Assembly: GCF_029522115.1 (NCBI RefSeq)
Contig: NZ_JAKWFK010000011.1
Location: 62,001 to 126,000, forward strand
Direction: 5' to 3'
Source of the DNA: Trinickia sp. Y13
GTDB taxonomy: Bacteria; Pseudomonadota; Gammaproteobacteria; Burkholderiales; Burkholderiaceae
DNA: 64,000 bases
Shown here piece after piece: positions 1 through 6,689 of the stretch. The position numbers and the translations under genes are program-made. Position 1 is the first letter of the stretch. Each line of letters begins with the position of its first letter. The notes under the pieces are model-generated. The model did not search any database, was not told the origin of the DNA, and saw only the letters and a list, made by a program, of their open reading frames with translations.

Positions 1-573
1 GAGCTCGCCCTCGATCGTCAACACGTCGACTTTCAAAATGTTGTGGACCGTCAGACCGTATTTCAGGCAATGCACGCCGCCCGCGTTTTCGGCGACGTTG
101 CCCCCGATCGAGCAGGCGATCTGGGACGACGGATCGGGCGCGTAATAAAGGCCATGCGGCGCAGCCGCTTGCGAGATGGCGAGATTGCGCACGCCGGGCT
201 GCACGCGCGCCGTCGCCGCGATCGGATCGAGCGCTACGATGCGGGTGAACTTGGCCATGACGAGCAAGATCCCTTTCTCGATCGGCATCGCCCCGCCGGA
301 GAGCCCCGTGCCGGCGCCGCGCGGCACCACGGGCACGCCGAGCTCCGCCGCCACGCGCAGGACGCCGCGCGCTTGCTCGACAGTGCTCGGCAGCACCACG
401 CAAAGCGGGGTGCTGCGGTAAGCCGCGAGACCATCGCATTCGAACGGACGCACATCTTCCGTGTCGTGCAGCACTTCCAAATCGGGAGACAAGGCCCGCA
501 ACGCCGCAATCAGCGCATCGCGATCGACGCTCGCCAGTTCGCCGTCGATCCGTTCGTCGTACCTGAAGCTCAT
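1..573 (-). CDS. glcD: Glycolate oxidase FAD-binding subunit GlcD (5' part, runs off the window)
   Basis: The first 191 codons are in the window. Translation from the ATG at 573 gives a reading frame open to base 1 with the FAD-binding type 4 (PCMH) start: a proline-rich VVPRGAGTGLSGGAMP stretch at about residues 86-101 for FAD pyrophosphate contact, then a second FAD-domain stretch with GGNVAENAGG. In this family the protein oxidises glycolate (or D-lactate) to glyoxylate with subunits GlcE and GlcF. It is divergent from a FadR-type regulator that starts at 792, the usual glc arrangement. Other FAD-linked oxidases (D-lactate dehydrogenase) share this N-terminus, so the glycolate assignment rests partly on context. 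Confidence 0.85.
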   Translation of the reverse strand, partial: MSFRYDERIDGELASVDRDALIAALRALSPDLEVLHDTEDVRPFECDGLAAYRSTPLCVVLPSTVEQARGVLRVAAELGVPVVPRGAGTGLSGGAMPIEKGILLVMAKFTRIVALDPIAATARVQPGVRNLAISQAAAPHGLYYAPDPSSQIACSIGGNVAENAGGVHCLKYGLTVHNILKVDVLTIEGEL

Positions 574-776
574 TGACAAATTCCTGTGCAATTGGCGGTC
601 AGCATGCGGCGGCACGCTAACGGCAGGGGCGATTGTTCCCGCCCGGCGCGGCGCTGTCCATGCGCCGACGCACAGGTCCTACCAGTTTTTACGGTAGGGG
701 TTTGTACCCCCTCTTCGTCCGACGTGACAGGCAAGAGCGGGAAACGGTAAGCTCCGTTCATCAGGTCATCAATCGA

Positions 777-791
777 AGTGGTCGGACCACT
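777..791. promoter_or_regulatory. Perfect 15-bp palindrome, likely FadR/GlcC-type operator
   Basis: The sequence AGTGGTCGGACCACT is a perfect inverted repeat around a central G and ends one base before the ATG of the regulator gene. FadR-subfamily GntR regulators bind TGGTnnnACCA-like sites, and this core is TGGTCGGACCA. A regulator bound here would cover the translation start region of its own gene, which suggests autorepression. It could also control glcD, whose start is 204 bases upstream on the other strand. Binding is inferred, not shown. Confidence 0.55.
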
Positions 792-1559
792 ATGAACGAA
801 GCACTTTTGGAACCGGGGCGCCATGTCGCAGACGTGGTGGCGGAGCGAATCGAGCGGCTCATCGTCGACGGCGTGTTCAAAGAAGGCCAGGCGTTGCCCT
901 CGGAGCGCCGCTTGACGGAAAAGCTCGGCGTCTCGCGCAGCGCCTTGCGCGAAGGGCTCAAACTATTGCGTGCGCGCGGCATCATCGAGACGCACCATGG
1001 GCGCGGCTCGTTCGTCGCGCAACTCACCTCGCGCGAACAGACGATGCCGATGATGCATTTGCTGGCATCGCAGCCGCGCACGCTTTACGACTTGTTCGAA
1101 GTGCGTCAAATGCTCGAGGGCGAATCGGCGCGCTTGGCGGCGCTGCGCGGGACGCCGGCCGATTTCGTCCTCATCACGCGCCGTTATGAGGAAATGAGGC
1201 AGGCCGAGCGCGAGAGCCAAGACCCCGAAAAGCTCGCGCGCCTGGATTACGCCTTTCATTTGGCCATCTGCGAGGCGTCGCACAATCCCGTGCTCGTTCA
1301 CACACTGCGCTCGCTGACGGATTTGCTGCTCAGCTCGGTGTTCGCGTCCGTCAACAATCTCTATCACCGCGAGCCGCGCAAACGCCAAATCGACCGGCAA
1401 CACGCCCGGCTTTACAACGCCGTGGTGGGCCGGCTGCCCGAGCAAGCGCGCCGCGCCGCGAGCGAGCACATTCGCAGCAACGTGGAAGGGTTGCGTGAGA
1501 TCGAGCAGGAGGAACAGCGGCTGATCCGCTCGACACTGCGCCTGGAAGGCTGGGCCTGA
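792..1559 (+). CDS. glcC: GntR/FadR-family transcriptional regulator, GlcC-like
   Basis: 255 aa. Residues about 10-75 form the GntR winged helix-turn-helix (VAERIERLIVDG, LPSERRLTEKLGVSRSALREGL, RGRGSF-like wing as HHGRGSFVA). Residues about 95-235 are an FCD-type ligand-binding helical domain (LYDLFEVRQMLE, DYAFHLAICEASHNPVL). This matches FadR-subfamily activators of glycolate or lactate operons. An upstream extension of the frame to 633 has no domain content, and the ATG at 792 starts the conserved N-terminus. It is divergent from glcD, so it is probably the glycolate-responsive regulator of the glc genes lying outside the window. The exact ligand is inferred from context. Confidence 0.82.
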   Translation: MNEALLEPGRHVADVVAERIERLIVDGVFKEGQALPSERRLTEKLGVSRSALREGLKLLRARGIIETHHGRGSFVAQLTSREQTMPMMHLLASQPRTLYDLFEVRQMLEGESARLAALRGTPADFVLITRRYEEMRQAERESQDPEKLARLDYAFHLAICEASHNPVLVHTLRSLTDLLLSSVFASVNNLYHREPRKRQIDRQHARLYNAVVGRLPEQARRAASEHIRSNVEGLREIEQEEQRLIRSTLRLEGWA

Positions 1560-1740
1560 AGCCCACGCAAGGATCGCCTGCGCTTTCAAACGGGCGTTCG
1601 GGGTCGCCGTCGACGGCCCTGGCCCCAGATCGTCCATCCGTCCCTAGAGCGAGCGTGCCAGGCCGCGTAGGAAAACGCTGACATTGCGCCGCGACTGGAC
1701 GACATCATCTTCCGCCGCCGCTGATTGGTGCGGACATCGA

Positions 1741-1762
1741 TCTGATCAATACTTTCATCAGA
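1741..1762. repeat. Inverted repeat upstream of flhD
   Basis: The hexamer TCTGAT is matched by its complement ATCAGA across a 10-base spacer. It lies 79 bases before the flhD start in a 281-base stretch that otherwise holds nothing I can name. It may be a regulator site for the flhDC operon, but a 6-bp arm is weak evidence. Confidence 0.25.
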
Positions 1763-1840
1763 CGCATGCACTACGCCGCATCCCGCGGCGACCGACCGGG
1801 ACGGTTCATGCGACCGACTTTCCAGTTGCGGAGGCTCACG

Positions 1841-2158
1841 GTGAACGATCGCGAAGTGCTCGAAACGATACGGGACATCAACCTGTCGTATCTGCTGCTT
1901 GCGAAACACATGCTCAACGAAGACTACGCGGAAGGTTTGTTCAAGCTGGGGTTGTCGGCGCAACTGGCCGACATTCTCCACACGCTGACCCCGGCCCAAA
2001 CGATCAAGCTCGCGCAATCGGTCGATCTCGTCTGCGATTTCCGCTTCAACGACGCGGCGATGCTGACGGCGCTGACCTCGACCGAAAAGGGGCTCGACGC
2101 CACCGCCACGCACGCGGCGATTCTGCTCGCCGCAGCGCCTGCCAAGCAATTTTGCTAA
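1841..2158 (+). CDS. flhD: Flagellar master regulator subunit FlhD
   Basis: 105 aa if begun at the GTG at 1841, which has GGAGG six bases upstream and gives the family N-terminus (an IRDINLSYLLLAKHML stretch). Two upstream ATGs (1766, 1808) would add 11-25 residues without homology. The protein matches FlhD throughout: AEGLFKLGLSAQLADILHTLT, the AQTIKLA segment and the CDFRFND segment. FlhD forms a heterohexamer with FlhC that activates class 2 flagellar promoters with sigma-70. flhC follows after 13 bases. No che, mot or other flagellar gene lies in the window, so this looks like a free-standing, possibly second, flhDC locus. Confidence 0.88.
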   Translation: MNDREVLETIRDINLSYLLLAKHMLNEDYAEGLFKLGLSAQLADILHTLTPAQTIKLAQSVDLVCDFRFNDAAMLTALTSTEKGLDATATHAAILLAAAPAKQFC

Positions 2159-2171
2159 GAGAGAGCCAGCC

Positions 2172-2696
2172 ATGCCCAAGACGAGCCTGATCGAAGAAGC
2201 CCAAGAAGTCTCGCGCGCCGTAGCGCTGATCGAACTCGGCGCCCGCATGCAAGTGCTCGAGTCGGAACTCTCGCTCTCGCGCGAACGCCTGATTCGCCTC
2301 TATCGCGAAGTCAAATCCGAATCGCCGCCCAAGGGCATGCTGCCCTCCTCGGCGGATTGGTATATGACGTGGCAAGCGAATATCCACGCGTCGCTCTTCT
2401 ATCACACGTACTCGTTCTTGAAACAAGAAGCGCGTTGCTCGCACGTCGATTCGCTGACCAAAGGCTATCGCCTCTATCGCGAGCACTGCGCGAACGCGGG
2501 CTTGGAGGTGCATCTGGATTTGACCCGCGCGTGGACGCTCGTGCGCTTCTTCAACGGCGGGATCTTGGAGATGCATCAATGCTGCCGCTGCAAGGGCAAG
2601 TTCGTCTCCTACAAGCACGATCTGCCCCGCACGAAGGCGTGCGTGATGTGCCAGCCGCCGTCTCGCGCCGGCAAGAAAGCCAAGACGCTGAACTGA
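2172..2696 (+). CDS. flhC: Flagellar master regulator subunit FlhC
   Basis: 174 aa, slightly shorter than the E. coli protein. It contains the conserved AIELIxLGARMQVLE-type N-terminus (ALIELGARMQVLESELSLS), the RLYREV segment and the C-terminal zinc site with cysteines 137, 140, 157 and 160 (CCRC and CVMC), the positions expected for the FlhC zinc ligands. An AGAGAG ribosome-binding site lies about ten bases before the ATG. It is co-transcribed with flhD 13 bases upstream. The intact zinc site argues that it is functional rather than a relic. Confidence 0.92.
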   Translation: MPKTSLIEEAQEVSRAVALIELGARMQVLESELSLSRERLIRLYREVKSESPPKGMLPSSADWYMTWQANIHASLFYHTYSFLKQEARCSHVDSLTKGYRLYREHCANAGLEVHLDLTRAWTLVRFFNGGILEMHQCCRCKGKFVSYKHDLPRTKACVMCQPPSRAGKKAKTLN

Positions 2697-2702
2697 GAAC
2701 CC

Positions 2703-2726
2703 GCTAGCGCGCCAGCGTGCGCTAGC
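2703..2726 (+). terminator. Possible hairpin after flhC
   Basis: GCTAGCGC pairs with GCGCTAGC across an 8-base loop, starting six bases after the flhC stop codon. There is no T-run on the 3' side, so it may be a weak or Rho-assisted end of the flhDC transcript. Confidence 0.35.
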
Positions 2727-2954
2727 CCGCGAGCAGCGCTTGCAGCCCAGCCGGTTGATGGCGCCAGAACGCGGCAAACGCCGCAGCGATAGCCGTCGCG
2801 AGTGAATTCGAAATTCGCTATTGCAGGAACGACTATCGATACCGGCAAGCCCCCACACGCAGCGTTGGAGGTTCGCTTACCTCGCAGGTAATCGATTCGG
2901 CGCGCTCTTCTCTCTACGATGGCATCACAGCATCGATAACCGAAGGAGAGCGCA

Positions 2955-3773
2955 ATGCCTTTCATCACCGCGAACGACGGGACCGAACTCTATTGGCGTG
3001 AATGGGGCAGCGGCGCGCCCATGCTGTTCATCAGCGCGATGGGTTGCGGCAGCTCGATGTGGGACTACCAGTTCGCCGAGTTCGGCGAGGGCGGCATGCG
3101 CTGCATCAGCCTGGATCGACGCGGTCATGGGCGTTCCGATCAACCGCCGCGCGGCTACGACTTCGACACTTTCGCCGCCGATCTCGCGACCTTCATCGAG
3201 CAACGCGACCTGAACGAAATCACGCTCGTCTCGCACTCGATGGGAAGCGGCGACATCGTGCGTTATTTGACCCGGCATGGCAGCAAGCGCGTTGCGCGGA
3301 TCATTCTGCTCGCGCCGACGACGCCGATGCTGCTCAAGACCGAAGACAACCCGGGCGGCATGCCGCGCGAGCAGTTCGAAGCGCTGTGGGCGCTATGGCG
3401 CCGCGACTATCCGAGCTGGGTGGAAAGCGCATTGCCGCCGTTCTTCGTGCCCGAAACCTCGCCCGCCATGATGCGATGGGGGACGACGATTCTGCAGGCA
3501 TCGGTACCGGTCGCGCTCGCCTGCAGCCGCGCGCTGGTCGAAGCGGATTTTCGCGCGGAGATGCGGCGCATCGACGTGCCGGCGATGATCGTGCATGGCG
3601 AGCGCGATCGCTCGGTTGCGCTCGAGGTGGGGGGATTGCCCTCGGCGGAATTGATCCCTGATTGCAGGTTGAAAATCTATCCCGGCGCGCCGCATGGGTT
3701 GTTGTACACGCACATGGAGCAATTGCATGCGGACATGTGGGATTTCATGCGGCGGCAGGCCGTCACTGAATGA
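2955..3773 (+). CDS. Alpha/beta-fold hydrolase (haloperoxidase/esterase-like)
   Basis: 272 aa with the complete alpha/beta hydrolase layout: oxyanion region near residues 25-31, nucleophile elbow SHSMGSG with Ser95, acid Asp218 in HGERDRS and His247 in GAPHGL. The overall pattern resembles the non-haem chloroperoxidase and arylesterase group, whose true substrates are usually small esters. A GAAGGAGAG ribosome-binding site precedes the ATG. The gene is convergent with the MFS exporter downstream, and their 3' ends overlap by 11 bases. Substrate unknown. No signal peptide, so cytoplasmic. Confidence 0.8.
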   Translation: MPFITANDGTELYWREWGSGAPMLFISAMGCGSSMWDYQFAEFGEGGMRCISLDRRGHGRSDQPPRGYDFDTFAADLATFIEQRDLNEITLVSHSMGSGDIVRYLTRHGSKRVARIILLAPTTPMLLKTEDNPGGMPREQFEALWALWRRDYPSWVESALPPFFVPETSPAMMRWGTTILQASVPVALACSRALVEADFRAEMRRIDVPAMIVHGERDRSVALEVGGLPSAELIPDCRLKIYPGAPHGLLYTHMEQLHADMWDFMRRQAVTE

Positions 3774-5346
3774 CCGCATCCGCCGGGGCCGGCCGCGGCG
3801 CTGGCTCGGCGGACAATCCGCTCGCTCGGTCATGAGGCAAGCGCGAATGGCGGAGAAAGCCGAAAACCATCAAAGCGGAGAGTACGGTGATCGCAGCCAA
3901 GACGTAGAGCAGTGAATGAAACGCGCCGCCGTAGAATTGCACGAGTTCGGCGCTGGTGGCGTGCGGCAGGATCGCGACGGCGGACGCCAAGTCGCCCATC
4001 GCCAATCGATTGGCCGCCTCGCCGAGCATGGCGGCGCCCGCTCCCGCGAACGCGGCGCCGCGCAGGCTCGTCTCGGTGAAGCTCGCGAGCAGCGCTGCGA
4101 CGATGGCGAGCGCGATGCCCTCCCCTGCGACGCGCGTCGTGTTGAACATGCCCGCCGCCATGCCCGCGCGCTCCTTCGGCACTACGCTCACCGCAAGTCC
4201 ATCCATCAAGCCCCATGGCAAGCTCACGCCCACGCCGATGACGAACATCGCGGCCAGCATCGGCACGATGGGTTGCCCCGGCGCGCATTGGGCGAGCCAC
4301 AGTTGGCCGCACGCACACAGCAGCAAGCCGGCGCCGGCAATGAGGCCTGGCGCCAACCAACGCGTCATCCAGCCGGCCACCATCGGGACGACGAGCATCG
4401 GCGCCGATAGAGCGAACATCATTTGGCCCGCGGCCACCGAGCCGTACCCCTCGATGCCGATAAAGCGAATCGGCAGCAGGACGAGTAACACGACATAGGA
4501 ATAGGCCGGCGCCGCCGCGAGAAACTGCACGCCGATGAAGCGCGAGTACCGGAACAGCGATAGATCGAGCAAGGGCCGCTGCGCGCGGTTTTCGACGAGC
4601 ACGAAGGCGGCCATCACGACAGACGATGCCGCCAGCAGGCCGAGCACGGGTGCGCTGATCCAACCACTGTCGGGCACGCGCAAAAGCGCATAGGTGAACA
4701 GCGTCAGCCCGCAAGTGAAACTCGCTGCACCGAGCCAATCGAGGCCCGTCGCCTCCGGATCGCGGGTTTCGCGAATGCACTTTGCGCCGAACACGAAAGC
4801 GACGAGCGTAATGACGGTGACGCTCCAGAACACCGAGCGCCAACCGAAATGGGCGATCAATGCGCCGGCGATGATCGGGCCGAACGCAAGGCCGACGCCG
4901 AACGTCGTACCAAGCACGCTGAAAGCGCGCGTGCGCGCTTCGCCTTCGAACTCCTGCGCGAGCGCCGCCGCGCCGGCCGATAGCGCGGCAGCCCCCGCTA
5001 CGCCTTGCAGGGCGCGCAACAGATCGACCGCGAGCATGCTGGAGGCGCGCGTCGCAATGATCGAGGACAGCGCGAAGCCGAGCGTGCCGCATAAAAACAC
5101 GCGTTTGCGGCCGAAGCGATCGGCCAGGGCGCCGGCGACGAGCAGGCAACTGCCGAAGGCCAGCATAAAGGCGTTGGTGACCCAATTGAGCGCGAGCGGC
5201 GAGCCTCCCAGCGCCTGGGCAATGGCCGGCAGGGCGACCGCCGGTCCGGTGAAACTGACCGGCATCGACAGCCCGGCCAGGCAGACGGCGCCCAAGATCA
5301 ACAGCTTCTCGGTGGCGCTATGCGTTGGGACAGCGGGATTGCGCAT
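3763..5346 (-). CDS. MFS transporter, DHA2 (14-TM drug:H+ antiporter) family
   Basis: 527 aa with about fourteen hydrophobic segments. The motif-A loop LADRFGRKRVFL is near residues 74-85, after the second membrane helix, and the motif-C-like stretch GVGLAFGPIIAGAL lies in helix 5. Length and layout match EmrB/QacA-type exporters, which expel toxic organic compounds using the proton gradient in the inner membrane. It is divergent from the LysR gene at 5518, the usual arrangement for a regulator and its target exporter. No EmrA-like adaptor gene is adjacent. The substrate cannot be read from the sequence. Confidence 0.87.
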   Translation of the reverse strand: MRNPAVPTHSATEKLLILGAVCLAGLSMPVSFTGPAVALPAIAQALGGSPLALNWVTNAFMLAFGSCLLVAGALADRFGRKRVFLCGTLGFALSSIIATRASSMLAVDLLRALQGVAGAAALSAGAAALAQEFEGEARTRAFSVLGTTFGVGLAFGPIIAGALIAHFGWRSVFWSVTVITLVAFVFGAKCIRETRDPEATGLDWLGAASFTCGLTLFTYALLRVPDSGWISAPVLGLLAASSVVMAAFVLVENRAQRPLLDLSLFRYSRFIGVQFLAAAPAYSYVVLLVLLPIRFIGIEGYGSVAAGQMMFALSAPMLVVPMVAGWMTRWLAPGLIAGAGLLLCACGQLWLAQCAPGQPIVPMLAAMFVIGVGVSLPWGLMDGLAVSVVPKERAGMAAGMFNTTRVAGEGIALAIVAALLASFTETSLRGAAFAGAGAAMLGEAANRLAMGDLASAVAILPHATSAELVQFYGGAFHSLLYVLAAITVLSALMVFGFLRHSRLPHDRASGLSAEPAPRPAPADAVIQ

Positions 5347-5517
5347 TCTCGAATCCTCGAACGAAGTTTGCGTTTCGCCGTAGCGCGCAAGCGGTGTGCG
5401 AACGGCACCCGGCAGCGAACGACGGCGCCGGCGACAATATTAAAAGCCCCACGAGTGTGTTTAAATGAGCCCGCATTCCGCTCTATCAGGACAAATACTC
5501 CTTAATCGACCGATTTC

Positions 5518-6408
5518 ATGGATTCACTTAGTGGGCTCGTCGCTTTCGTTCGTGCCGCCGAAACCCGCAGTTTCGTCACTGCGGCCCGCGCACTTGGGGT
5601 TTCCGCGTCCGCCGTCGGAAAAAGCGTCGCCAAATTAGAGGAAAATCTCGGGGTTAGACTGTTTCATCGAAGCACGCGTCAAATCAATTTGACCGAAGAG
5701 GGCGCGATTTTTTTCGAGCGATGCCGCAATGCACTGCAGGAAATCCAAGACGCCGAAGCCGAATTATCCAAAGCAACCGTCGCACCGCGCGGCCGATTGC
5801 GCGTCAGCATGCCGGCAATCGGCTATCGCTTATTGCTGCCGGTCATTCCGCGATTTCGCTCCCTGTATCCCGAAGTCGAACTCGATTTGGATTTCAGTGA
5901 TCGGCTCGTCGACGTCATCGAAGAGGGTTTCGACGTCGTCATTCGCGGCGGAGAGCCGGCCGATTCACGCCTGAAAGCGAAGCGCCTCGGGCCGTATCGA
6001 TTCGTCGTCTGCGCATCGCCCGAGTACTTCGCGCGGCACGGCGTGCCCCAACACGCCAGCGAACTCGCCAATCATGTTTGCCTGCGCTTCAAGTACCGCT
6101 CCAGCGGCAAACTGCAGGAATGGATCGTCGATGGCGAATCGCCGCTCCTGGGCGCGGGCGTCGCGACGCCGCTGATCCTCAATAACGCGGAGGCGGTACT
6201 GTCGGCCGCCATCCAAGGGCTTGGGATCGCTTATATGCCGGACTTCGTGGCGCGCGATGCGCTGACGGAAGGACGTTTGCGCCTGGCGTTGGAATCCTCT
6301 CGAACCGTGGAGGGCGTATTTCGTGCGCTTTGGCCGACGAACCGGCACATGCTGCCGAGGCTGCGCGTCTTCGTCGATTTCCTGGCGGAGCAGCTCGGCG
6401 GCAATTAA
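5518..6408 (+). CDS. LysR-family transcriptional regulator
   Basis: 296 aa. Residues 1-60 are the winged helix-turn-helix (FVTAARALGVSASAVGKSVAKLEENLGVRLFHRSTR), followed by the linker helix and a LysR substrate-binding domain from about residue 88 to 293. It resembles the large CrgA/DhcR-like subgroup. The 171 bases between it and the divergent MFS gene are AT-richer than the surroundings and should hold both promoters. No clear ribosome-binding site precedes the ATG, but this start gives the family N-terminus exactly. It probably controls the MFS exporter and itself. The inducer is unknown. Confidence 0.9.
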   Translation: MDSLSGLVAFVRAAETRSFVTAARALGVSASAVGKSVAKLEENLGVRLFHRSTRQINLTEEGAIFFERCRNALQEIQDAEAELSKATVAPRGRLRVSMPAIGYRLLLPVIPRFRSLYPEVELDLDFSDRLVDVIEEGFDVVIRGGEPADSRLKAKRLGPYRFVVCASPEYFARHGVPQHASELANHVCLRFKYRSSGKLQEWIVDGESPLLGAGVATPLILNNAEAVLSAAIQGLGIAYMPDFVARDALTEGRLRLALESSRTVEGVFRALWPTNRHMLPRLRVFVDFLAEQLGGN

Positions 6409-6689
6409 GACCGGCCTGTCAAAACCCGCTCAACGCATGAGCCGCCAGTATTCGGGCGCGACGAACGATCTGACTCAAAAGCACGAATCATCGTCCGAAT
6501 CCGGCGGTTCGAAAGCCGCGAATTGATTCAATAATCCGACGGTATCCATATTCCCTGCCAGGCGCCATTCGACGCTAAACCCGCATAAGCGAAATGCGTC
6601 TCGAACGAGCACAGCGAGCGCCATTCGCTTCGCCAACGAAACGATAAAACCGATTCGAGATTCACGCTATCCAACAATGAGGAGGCAGC

